A DNA stretch of 16,463 bases from JANNRA01 sp031401035 (GTDB lineage: Bacteria > Desulfobacterota > Binatia > HRBIN30 > CADEER01). Every line of letters starts with the position of its first letter. Position 1 is the stretch's first letter. A program made the position numbers and the translations under genes. This document shows positions 7,160-13,879 of the stretch, one piece after another. Below the pieces are notes generated by a model. The model was not told where the DNA came from. It worked only from the letters and a program-made list of their open reading frames with translations, and did not search any database. The DNA lies in contig JANNRA010000219.1 of NCBI GenBank assembly GCA_031401035.1, forward strand, positions 1-16,463, in the 5' to 3' direction.

Positions 7160-8797
7160 ATGCTCCGCATTCTGACGCTCCTTCTGCTCCTCCTCGCCGC
7201 GCCGGCGCGAGCCGTCTGTCCCGGCGATTGCAACGGCGACGGCGCGGTCGACATCAGCGAGATGGTGCGCGGCGTCAACATCGCGCTCGGCGCGACGGCG
7301 GCGGCGCAGTGCCGGGCGATGGACGCGAACGGCAGCGACTCGGTGTCGATCAGCGAGCTCATCACGGCAGTCGGCAGCGCCCTGGCCGGCTGCCCGGTGG
7401 ACACGCCCACACCAGTCCCGACCACGACCCCGACCCTCGGCATCGCGCCGATCTTCCCGGCCGACTACCGCGCCAGCTTCGTCGAGGTGCGCGACTGCCG
7501 CCTGAGCATCGAGCACGGCGGCGTCAGCATCCGCGTCCTCGCCAATCCGCTCGCCGCCGAGGCCTACAAGCGCGAGCAGAACCCGCTGCCGGTGGGCAGC
7601 ATCGTCATCAAGGAGGAGTTCGACGCACCCGACTGCGGCGACGTTGCCGACCTGGCGCGTTGGCGGGTGATGCGCAAGGAGGCGGCCGGCTTCGACCCCG
7701 AGGACGCCGACTGGAGCTGGCAGTGGGTCGACGCGCCCGGCGGCGGCGTGCGCTTCAACGACAAGGCGACCTGCATCGACTGTCACCGCGAGCCCGCCTG
7801 CGTGGCGCGCGACTATATGTGCACGCAGGGCAGTACGCGCGGCCGGCTGACGCCGGTGTTGACCCGCTTGCCCGGCGCCTTGCTGTCCGTGTCGGGCAGC
7901 GCACCGGACGACGTCCTCGCCGTCGGCGCCGATCCCGGCGATGGCCGCGGCCCGCTGGTCCTGCACTGGGACGGCGACGCCTGGCAACGCCTCGACAGCG
8001 GCGCCAGCGGCGACCTGTGGTGGATCAGCACGCCGCCGATCGGCGGCGACTTCTTCCTCGCCGGCGACGCCGGCCTGATCCTGCGCTACGACCCTGACGG
8101 CGGCGGCTTCACGCGCTTCACGACCCCCGGCAGCGAGCGGGTCTACGGCGTCTGGGGCGCCTCGCCTGCCGAGGTGTGGGCAGTCGGTGGCGACGGCGAG
8201 AGCCCGGACACCAGCGGCATCATCTGGCGCTTCGACGGCGCCGCCTGGACGGCGCAGGATCTCAGCGGCGTGCGCCCGCAAGGCGTGCCGCTGCTGTTCA
8301 AGGTGTGGGGGCGCGCCGCCGACGACGTCTACGCGGTCGGTACGCGCGGCATCGTCCTGCACTGGGACGGCGCGCGCTGGACGGAGCTCGACACGAGCGC
8401 CGCCAATCCGGCTTCGCGGCAGCTGTTCACCGTGCACGGCAACGACGCCGTCGTCGCGGCGGTCGGCGGCGCCTTCACCGGCCTGCTGATCGAACGCACC
8501 GGCACGGCGGCGTTCGATCAGCGCACCCCGGAGGGGCTGACGCCGCAGCTGAACGGCGTCTACCTGCCGCCGGACGGACGCGGCGTCGCGGTCGGCAACA
8601 ATCTCGCGGTGGCGACGCGCGACGCGAGCGGTTGGACGCTGGTCGACGAGGGCAGCGACAACCAGGCGCGCGACTTCCACGCCGTCTGGGTCGACGCCGA
8701 GGATGGCATCTGGGCTGTCGGCGGCGATCTGGCGGATCTGACGAACGGCGTCCTGTCGTATGCCGGTCCGCAGGTGGTGGGCGGCGCGATCGAATGA
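7160..8797 (+). CDS. Exported fusion: EF-hand-like module, cytochrome P460-like c-haem domain, seven-repeat propeller
   Basis: A 545-residue protein. A signal peptide (1-19) precedes the shared module with Cys at 20, 24, 51 and 78. Loop 1 is intact (D23, N25, D27, E34); loop 2 has Ser at position 5. After a Thr/Pro linker, residues about 98-225 resemble cytochrome P460 (VGSIVIKEEF, then CIDCH at 205-209 for covalent c-type haem, then RDYMCT). Extra Cys at 214 and 221 could form a disulfide. P460 proteins oxidise hydroxylamine or detoxify NO; the haem-crosslinking Lys could not be assigned by eye. Residues about 230-540 carry about seven repeats of the type VWG....DVYAVG..G..LHWDG..W, seen in secreted myxobacterial proteins and likely a propeller. 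The frame stays open to 7055, but I chose ATG 7160 because the signal peptide starts there and the upstream codons lie in the palindromic repeat. Confidence 0.8.
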   Translation: MLRILTLLLLLLAAPARAVCPGDCNGDGAVDISEMVRGVNIALGATAAAQCRAMDANGSDSVSISELITAVGSALAGCPVDTPTPVPTTTPTLGIAPIFPADYRASFVEVRDCRLSIEHGGVSIRVLANPLAAEAYKREQNPLPVGSIVIKEEFDAPDCGDVADLARWRVMRKEAAGFDPEDADWSWQWVDAPGGGVRFNDKATCIDCHREPACVARDYMCTQGSTRGRLTPVLTRLPGALLSVSGSAPDDVLAVGADPGDGRGPLVLHWDGDAWQRLDSGASGDLWWISTPPIGGDFFLAGDAGLILRYDPDGGGFTRFTTPGSERVYGVWGASPAEVWAVGGDGESPDTSGIIWRFDGAAWTAQDLSGVRPQGVPLLFKVWGRAADDVYAVGTRGIVLHWDGARWTELDTSAANPASRQLFTVHGNDAVVAAVGGAFTGLLIERTGTAAFDQRTPEGLTPQLNGVYLPPDGRGVAVGNNLAVATRDASGWTLVDEGSDNQARDFHAVWVDAEDGIWAVGGDLADLTNGVLSYAGPQVVGGAIE

Positions 8798-8807
8798 CGA
8801 ATCAGCG

Positions 8808-8832
8808 GCGGGCGCGGCTCCGCCGCGCCCGC
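8808..8832 (+). terminator. GC hairpin after the P460 fusion gene
   Basis: GCGGGCGCGG at 8808-8817 pairs perfectly with CCGCGCCCGC at 8823-8832 around a 5-nt loop, 10 bases after the stop codon. There is no U tract, so it may be a weak or factor-assisted terminator, an mRNA-stabilising hairpin, or a short palindromic repeat. Confidence 0.4.
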
Positions 8833-8858
8833 TATTGACTCACCCCTCCGCGCTCCCG

Positions 8859-10214
8859 ATGGTCGTATTGATGCGGCTGTTCGCTTTCGCCTGTCTGCTT
8901 CTTCTCGCCGCCGGCCCTGCCGCGGCCTGCCCGGGCGACTGCACCGCCAAGGGCACCGTCGATATCAGCGACCTGATCCGCGCCGTCGGCATCGCCCTCG
9001 GCGGCACGCCGGTGGCGGCCTGCCGCGCCGTCGACACCAACGCCAGCGGCTCGGTGTCGATCGCTGAGCTCATCGCCGCCGTGGACGCGTCGCTGACCGG
9101 CTGCCCGGCGACCCCGACCGCGACCCCGACCGCAACGCCCAGCCCAACCGCGGCCGCGCTGGTCTGCGATCAGCCGGGCCGTATCTGCACCGTCGCCGGC
9201 ACCGGGCGGGCGCAATTCGACGGCGACGGCCGCGCCGTCCTCGACACCTCGCTCTACTTTCCCATCGACCTGCTCTTCGACGCCGAGAGTCGTCTGATGA
9301 TCCTCGATTGGAACAACCTGCGCCTGCGTCGGGTGCGCAGCGACGGCACCGTCGAGACCATCATGGGGACCGACGTCGAGGGCTTCCCAAGCGACGGCGC
9401 GCTCGCCGCCGATACGCCGCTGCACCATACCAGCGACATCGAATTCGACGCCGCCGGCGCCCTCTATCTCGCCGGCGACCACGTTCCAGTGGTCTTCCGC
9501 CTCGGCACCGATGGCCGCGTCTTTACCCTCGCCGGCGGCGCGGAGTACGGCAACGCCGGCGACGGCGGCCCGGCCCGCGAGGCCGAGCTGAGCACCCCGT
9601 TCGGCGTCCTGCCCGATCCGGCCGGCGGCTTCTGGATCGCCGACGTCGACGCACACGTCATCCGCCGCGTCGACGCCGAGGGTATCATCCGCACCGCGGT
9701 CGGCAGCGGCCTGCGCGGCTTCGCCGGCGACGGTGGCCCGGCCGTTGACGCCCACCTCGCCGGACCGGCGCGCATGCAACTCGGACCGGACGGCCAGCTC
9801 TATTTCTGCGAGACCCGCAACCACGTCATCCGCCGCCTGCGTGACGACGGCACGATCGACACCGTCGCCGGAAGCGGCGGCGTGCGCGGCTACGCCGGCG
9901 ACGGAGCAGCGGCGACGGCGGCTCGGCTCGACGCCCCCTACGACCTGCGCTTCGCCCCCAACGGCGACCTCTATGTTGCCGACACCGGCAACAACGTCAT
10001 CCGCCGCATCGACGCCGCCGGCGTCATCACCACCGTCGCTGGCGACGGCGAGCCGCGCTTTGCCGGCGACGGCGGCCCGGCCGCGACGGCGTCGCTGCGC
10101 CGGCCCTCGGCGGTGCTGTTCGATGCCGAGGGGTCGCTGTGGGTCGCCGACACGTCGAACCACCGCGTGCGCAAGATCCACCGCTTCCTCGACGCCGCGC
10201 CAGACCGGCGCTGA
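8859..10214 (+). CDS. Exported NHL-repeat protein: EF-hand-like module plus one six-bladed propeller
   Basis: A 451-residue protein. A signal peptide (1-23) precedes the shared module with Cys at 24, 28, 55 and 82. Calcium ligands are decayed: loop 1 is D27, T29, K31, D38 and loop 2 is D59, N61, S63, E70. A PTATPTATPSPT-type linker leads to six NHL repeats (about 105-440), predicted to form one six-bladed propeller. The first blade (ICTVAG, then LDWNN) resembles the first blade of the second propeller in the protein at 4582 (ICTYAG, then LDWNN), and both are preceded by a Cys-containing hinge, so these two propellers are probably sisters. ATG 8859 gives the full signal peptide; ATG 8871 (MRLFAF) is an equally good alternative. 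The frame opens further upstream inside the previous gene, but those codons precede the signal peptide. Ligand and function are unknown. Confidence 0.82.
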   Translation: MVVLMRLFAFACLLLLAAGPAAACPGDCTAKGTVDISDLIRAVGIALGGTPVAACRAVDTNASGSVSIAELIAAVDASLTGCPATPTATPTATPSPTAAALVCDQPGRICTVAGTGRAQFDGDGRAVLDTSLYFPIDLLFDAESRLMILDWNNLRLRRVRSDGTVETIMGTDVEGFPSDGALAADTPLHHTSDIEFDAAGALYLAGDHVPVVFRLGTDGRVFTLAGGAEYGNAGDGGPAREAELSTPFGVLPDPAGGFWIADVDAHVIRRVDAEGIIRTAVGSGLRGFAGDGGPAVDAHLAGPARMQLGPDGQLYFCETRNHVIRRLRDDGTIDTVAGSGGVRGYAGDGAAATAARLDAPYDLRFAPNGDLYVADTGNNVIRRIDAAGVITTVAGDGEPRFAGDGGPAATASLRRPSAVLFDAEGSLWVADTSNHRVRKIHRFLDAAPDRR

Positions 10215-10216
10215 GC

Positions 10217-10240
10217 GGCGGCGCGCGGCCGCCTCTCTCC
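10217..10240 (+). terminator. Possible weak terminator hairpin after the NHL gene
   Basis: GGCGGC (10217-10222) pairs with GCCGCC (10228-10233) around a GCGCG loop, starting 3 bases after the stop codon. It is followed by a pyrimidine stretch (TCTCTCC) rather than a clean T run. The stem is short, so the call is tentative. Confidence 0.3.
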
Positions 10241-10351
10241 TGACCGCAGCGGCGGTCCGCGCCCGCCTGGGGTGTGCCCGGGACCTGTGAGAGCTCCCAG
10301 GGCGACGATTCAGCCGTTGCCCGTCGCGTCGCGTCGACCTATCCTGCGTCG

Positions 10352-10738
10352 GTGCAGGATCGTCCGACGCTGACCGAGCTGCTCGATGCCGTGCGCGGCT
10401 TCCTCGAGCAGGATGTGGTGACGGCGCTCGACGGCACGGCGCGCTTCCACGCCCGCGTCGCGGCCAACGTCCTCGCCATCGCGGCGCGCGAAGTGGCCCT
10501 CGAGCCGGGGCACATCGTTGCCGAGTGGGCCCGCCTCGACGCCCTGCTCGGGGTCGCGCCGTTCCCAGATGACGCCGAGGCGCGGCGCGCCGGGCTGCGT
10601 CAGCGCAGCGAGGCGCTGTGCGCTCGAATCCGCGCCGGCGAGGCGGACGCCGGTGCGTTCCGTGCCGCCGTGCGCAGCCATCTCGAGGCGACGGTGCGCG
10701 CCAAGCTCGCCATCGCCAACCCGAAGTTGCTCGACTGA
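10352..10738 (+). CDS. DUF6285 domain protein
   Basis: A 128-residue, mostly helical, probably cytoplasmic protein. DRPTLTELLDAVRGFLEQD near the start, FHARVAANVLAIAARE in the middle and the terminal RAKLAIANPKLL match my recollection of the DUF6285 family. Members often sit next to acyl-CoA dehydrogenases and phosphotransferase-type kinases; the function is unknown, though that linkage points to acyl-CoA metabolism. I chose GTG at 10352 because it lies immediately before the conserved DRPT segment. An upstream GTG at 10274 would add 26 residues that do not look like the family. The stop TGA overlaps the ATG of the next gene by one base, suggesting translational coupling. No kinase or dehydrogenase partner is in the window. 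Confidence 0.72.
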   Translation: MQDRPTLTELLDAVRGFLEQDVVTALDGTARFHARVAANVLAIAAREVALEPGHIVAEWARLDALLGVAPFPDDAEARRAGLRQRSEALCARIRAGEADAGAFRAAVRSHLEATVRAKLAIANPKLLD

Positions 10739-11034
10739 TGGGCGTCGTGGTTGCCCTGCTGGCGCTGCTCGTCGCGGCGTTTCTCTACCTGGGCTGGTTC
10801 CAGGCAGGGGAAACGACGCAGCGGACGCGGCAGACGGTCACGGCGGTGGACAACAGCACGGCGTTCGCCTGCAAGAGCAACCGCCAGACGGTCGAGCGCG
10901 AGATCCAGATGTGGCTGGTGAACAACCCCGGCGAAACCCCGAGCCTGGCGGCGGTGGCATCGACGGCGCGCTGCCCGCAGGGCGGCGACTACGAACTCGA
11001 CGGCCTCGCCGTGCATTGCTCCAAGCACGACTAG
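10738..11034 (+). CDS. Small membrane-anchored protein with pilin-like C-terminal domain
   Basis: A 98-residue protein with one N-terminal membrane segment (about 2-20) and a short outside domain. Residues 45-98 resemble the globular end of competence/type II secretion pseudopilins: C45xSNRQTVEREIQMWLVNN, then CPQGGDYEL and a final C94. The spacing of Cys, the helix and the CP-GG-Y motif fits that pattern. However, the N-terminal prepilin peptidase site (G followed by FTLIE) is missing, so it is unlikely to be processed as a normal pilin. It may be a diverged pilin-like protein or an unrelated small membrane protein. Its ATG overlaps the DUF6285 stop by one base, so the pair is probably an operon. 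Function unknown. Confidence 0.6.
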   Translation: MGVVVALLALLVAAFLYLGWFQAGETTQRTRQTVTAVDNSTAFACKSNRQTVEREIQMWLVNNPGETPSLAAVASTARCPQGGDYELDGLAVHCSKHD

Positions 11035-11132
11035 TGCACCGCCGTCGAGCGGCGCTCAATCCCACTTGATCCGATCTCGACGGCGCCGCACTTGCCGTGC
11101 CCGGTGCATCGAAGCGCCTGTCAGCGATCCTC

Positions 11133-11345
11133 TTAGGTCGGCGGGCGCTTCTGGAGGAAAGCGGTGATGTCCTCGCGGAAGTCGGCGCTGCGGGGGCAGA
11201 GGATCTGGTTGCGGTCCTCCATGGCGATCACCTGCTCCAGGCTGCCGGCATCGAGCGCGGCGTTGAGGCACTCCTTGGTCAGATGCAGTCCAAGGGGCGA
11301 GTTGCGAACATGCGCGCGGCGTTCGACCATCAGCGTTTCGTACAT
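11133..11345 (-). pseudogene. Enoyl-CoA hydratase remnant with large in-frame internal deletion
   Basis: A 70-residue frame that joins the two ends of an enoyl-CoA hydratase/isomerase. Residues 1-13 (MYETLMVERRAHV) look like the usual N-terminus. Residues about 14-70 (SPLGLHLTKECLNAALDAGS, then AMEDRNQILC and TAFLQKRPPT) match the C-terminal helices that follow the catalytic core. The family is about 260 residues, so about 190 residues (roughly 570 bp) are missing. These include the oxyanion-hole segments and catalytic Glu positions, so no hydratase activity is expected. Start codon, ribosome binding site and stop codon are intact and the frame is preserved across the junction, so the deletion is either recent and clean, or an assembly collapse. 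The intact enzyme would act in beta-oxidation-type acyl-CoA breakdown, in line with the thiolase and TetR genes to the right. Confidence 0.75.
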
Positions 11346-11350
11346 CGCTG

Positions 11351-11357
11351 CTCCTCT
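11351..11357 (-). promoter_or_regulatory. Ribosome binding site of the enoyl-CoA hydratase remnant
   Basis: On the minus strand AGAGGAG lies 5 bases before the ATG at 11345. It is among the best Shine-Dalgarno matches in the window and shows that the translation start of the truncated gene is preserved. Confidence 0.6.
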
Positions 11358-11371
11358 TCGGTACTAAGCCC

Positions 11372-11458
11372 TTCACCACGGAGACACGGAGGTGCGGAGT
11401 GCGGAGAGGCCGGATTCAACCTCCGCTCGGCTCCGTTTCTCCGTGGCTCCGTGGTGAA
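11372..11458. repeat. 19-bp inverted repeat (TTCACCACGGAGACACGGA type)
   Basis: Positions 11372-11390 pair with 11440-11458 with a single mismatch. The inner flanks are imperfectly complementary too (GGTGCGGAGTGCGGAG against CTCCGCTCGGCTCCG). The element fills the space between the enoyl-CoA hydratase remnant and the end of the GGDEF gene. It looks like a dispersed palindrome; it could also form a hairpin downstream of the GGDEF gene. Confidence 0.75.
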
Positions 11459-11469
11459 TCTTCTGGTGC

Positions 11470-12936
11470 TCAGCTGCCAGCTACGCCGACGGCGTTCTTG
11501 CTGCGCCGCTTCACCGCGAACATCGCCTGATCAGCGGCGCGCAGCAGCCCCACCGCGTCGGCGGCGTGCGCCGGGAACGCGGCGACGCCGATGGAGGCGG
11601 TGACGCGCCCGATGTCGACCTCGACCTCCGCCTCTGGCAGGCGCGTCGCGGCGGCGATCGCGGCGCGGATGGTTTCGGCCAGGGCGACGCCCGCGGCAAG
11701 GTCGCGCTCCGGCAGCACGACGGCGAATTCGTCGCCGCCGAAGCGGGCGGCGCTGTCGCCGGGCCCGAGCTGCGCGCCGATGAGCCGGCCGAGATGGGCG
11801 AGCGTCTGGCTGCCGACCAGATGGCCGTACTGGTCGACCACTTCCTTGAAGTTGTCGAAGTCGAGCACCAGCAGCGTCAGCGGACGTCCGGAGGCGAGCA
11901 GCTCGGGCAGCAGTTGGTTCAGGCGGCGGGCGTTGCCGAGGCCGGTCAGATCGTCGGTGATCGCCGCCAGTTCCGCCTGGCGGTAGAGGCGGGCGTTCTC
12001 CATGGCGATGGCGGTGTGGTCGGCGAGGATCTGCGCCAGGCGCAGTTGGTGGCGGTCGAAGGCGCGCCCGTCGAGGCGGTTCATCACCTGGATGACACCG
12101 AGCAGGGTATTCTTGATCACCACCGGAACGCAGAGCATGGCGCGCGGCCGGAAGCCGGTGCGCTCGCCGCTGGCGCGGTGCCAGCGCGGGTCGCTGCTGG
12201 CATCGTCGAGCAGCACCGCCTCGCGGTGGCGCGCCACCCAGCCGGCGATGCCGACGTCGGCGGGCAGGCGCAGGCCGTCGACGACGCCCGCCTCGAGGCG
12301 CCGCGAGGCGGAGAAGGTCAGGCCGCGTCCGTCGTGGTCATAGAGCTGCAGCGCCGCCCCCTGGCTGGGCACCGCGGCGACGGCTTCGGCCAGCAGATGG
12401 CGCACGGCGGCGGCGTCGCGCGGCAACGTGGCGGGATCGGCGCTCGGACCGGCGGCGGCGGCGACGCGTAGCAGCGCCGCTTCATCGGCGTCGTCGAAGG
12501 GGAAGCCGTCGAAGCGGTCAGCGAGCTCGATGGCGCCGACGAGGCGGTCGTCGTGACGCAGGGGGACGGCGAGCAGGTGGTGGCCGTCGCACGCCGCCAA
12601 CGCGGCCCCGCCGCCGCAGCGGGCGTCGGCGCGTGGATCGCTCACCCGCGCCGCCGTGCCGGTGTGCGCCACCCAGGCCGCCAGGCCGGTCGCGCGGCCG
12701 GCCGCCGCATCGTCGAAGCTCGTCTCGCGCAGCGTCTCGGTGGCGGCGAAGACGAGCTCGTCGCGATCGGCGTCGTAGCGCAGGAACGAGATCGCCTCGG
12801 CTGAGGCGAGGAGCTTGATGCGTGCCAGGGCGATGCGGACGATCTCGGCCAGGTTGAGGGTCGAGGTCACCGCCGCGGTCATCTCGTTGATGATCGCGAA
12901 GTCGCGCTCGAGATGGCTGTCGTGCGCGTCGTCCAT
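11470..12936 (-). CDS. GAF-GAF-GGDEF diguanylate cyclase
   Basis: A 488-residue cytoplasmic signalling protein predicted to make cyclic di-GMP from two GTP. GAF domain 1 covers about 20-160 and GAF domain 2 about 175-318 (DVGIAGWVARHREAVLLDD, then MLCVPVVIKNTLLGVIQVMN, the usual GAF core). The GGDEF domain covers about 325-485, with ITDDLTGLGN at its start, the metal-binding LVLDFDNFKEVVDQYGH segment and an intact GGDEF at 400-404. The product-inhibition I-site is degenerate: GPGD replaces RxxD five residues before GGDEF. No membrane segment or phosphoacceptor domain is seen, so the signal is probably a small ligand or redox cue sensed by GAF; it is unidentified. I chose ATG 12936 over the open frame back to 13044, whose 36 extra residues look like Pro/Arg-rich noise. 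The gene diverges from the pseudouridine synthase gene across 106 bp. Confidence 0.88.
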   Translation of the reverse strand: MDDAHDSHLERDFAIINEMTAAVTSTLNLAEIVRIALARIKLLASAEAISFLRYDADRDELVFAATETLRETSFDDAAAGRATGLAAWVAHTGTAARVSDPRADARCGGGAALAACDGHHLLAVPLRHDDRLVGAIELADRFDGFPFDDADEAALLRVAAAAGPSADPATLPRDAAAVRHLLAEAVAAVPSQGAALQLYDHDGRGLTFSASRRLEAGVVDGLRLPADVGIAGWVARHREAVLLDDASSDPRWHRASGERTGFRPRAMLCVPVVIKNTLLGVIQVMNRLDGRAFDRHQLRLAQILADHTAIAMENARLYRQAELAAITDDLTGLGNARRLNQLLPELLASGRPLTLLVLDFDNFKEVVDQYGHLVGSQTLAHLGRLIGAQLGPGDSAARFGGDEFAVVLPERDLAAGVALAETIRAAIAAATRLPEAEVEVDIGRVTASIGVAAFPAHAADAVGLLRAADQAMFAVKRRSKNAVGVAGS

Positions 12937-13042
12937 GTTCCCGTCCGCAGATCTCCGTCCGTCCGCGTAGCACCGGCGACTGGTGGCGCGCCACCGCCGG
13001 GGCTGCAGGGGCGGCGGCGCTGGTGTAGAGCCAGGCTGCTGC

Positions 13043-13858
13043 ATGGATGTCTCCGAGCTTCGCTACGAGGGTGCGCCCGAGCGCCTCGACCGCGCCCTGG
13101 CGGCGGCCGCCGACCTGTCGCGCGGGGCGGCGCGCCGGTTGATTGGCGCCGGCGCCGTGTACCTGAATGGCTGCTGCTGTCAGGTGGCATCGCGGCTGGT
13201 GCGCCGTGGCGACCGCCTGGCGGTCGGCGGCGCCGCGGCGGCCGCGGCGCCGCCGCCGGCCGTGCCGATCCTCTTCGAGGGTGACGGGATGATCGTCATC
13301 GACAAGCCGGTCGGCATGCCCACGGCGCCGACCCGCCAGGGGGCCGCCGGCACGGCGCTGACCGAGCTCACTGCGCAACTGCAGCGCCGCGACGGCCGGC
13401 GCACGCGGCTGTGGGTCGTGCATCGCCTCGACGCCGCCACCTCCGGCGTGCTGGCGTTCGCGACCACGCCCGCCACCGCGGCGACGCTGTCAGAGGCGTT
13501 CCGCCTGCGGGCGGTGCGGAAGCAGTATCTCGCTGTCGTGACGGGGGTGCCCGTCGCCACGGCCGGCGTCGTCGACCAGGCGCTGCGCACCGTCGCCGGG
13601 CGCGCCCGCCTCGACGGCGCCGGCCGGCCGGCGCGCACCGTCTGGCGGGTGCGCGAGCGGCGCGGCGCCGAGACGCTGCTCGAGGTCGAACCGGAGAGCG
13701 GCCGTCTGCATCAGATCCGCGCCCACCTGGCGGCGATCGGTCACCCGATCGTCGGCGACCGTCTCTACGGCGGCGCGCCGGCGCCACGGCTGATGTTGCA
13801 GGCGGTGGCACTCACCGTCCTCGGTCGCACCGTCGCCCTGAAGACCAGCACGCTGTGA
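13043..13858 (+). CDS. RluA-family pseudouridine synthase
   Basis: A 271-residue enzyme that isomerises uridine to pseudouridine in rRNA or tRNA. Residues about 13-62 form an S4-like RNA-binding domain (RLDRALA, GAVYLNG). The catalytic domain has IDKPVGMPTAPT (86-97), the catalytic motif HRLDAATSGV with D130, and the C-terminal GRLHQIRAHLAAIGHPIVGD. Length and domain order fit the RluA/RluC/RluD group, but the target uridine cannot be told by eye, so no symbol is given. The linker after the S4 domain is a run of Ala and Pro (64-72). ATG 13043 was chosen because upstream codons give no S4 sequence. The stop is 21 bp from that of the convergent TetR gene, across a GC palindrome at 13860-13871. 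Confidence 0.9.
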   Translation: MDVSELRYEGAPERLDRALAAAADLSRGAARRLIGAGAVYLNGCCCQVASRLVRRGDRLAVGGAAAAAAPPPAVPILFEGDGMIVIDKPVGMPTAPTRQGAAGTALTELTAQLQRRDGRRTRLWVVHRLDAATSGVLAFATTPATAATLSEAFRLRAVRKQYLAVVTGVPVATAGVVDQALRTVAGRARLDGAGRPARTVWRVRERRGAETLLEVEPESGRLHQIRAHLAAIGHPIVGDRLYGGAPAPRLMLQAVALTVLGRTVALKTSTL

Positions 13859-13879
13859 GCGCGCCGGCGCGTCGCGCGG

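Noticed and set aside
5458..7443. A 661-codon open frame on the minus strand opposite the double NHL gene
   Set aside because: Ala/Val/Gly/Arg-rich sequence mirrors the NHL repeats and has no start context or domain; it crosses the palindrome and two real genes.
2360..9104. A cellulosome-type cohesin/dockerin system
   Set aside because: The modules resemble dockerins but carry an extra Cys frame and are N-terminal; no cohesin, scaffoldin, glycoside hydrolase or carbohydrate-binding module is present.
12982..12995. A 14-bp palindrome GGTGGCGCGCCACC between the GGDEF and pseudouridine synthase genes
   Set aside because: It is short and of a kind expected often by chance in such GC-rich DNA; no second copy was noticed, so it is not reported as an operator.
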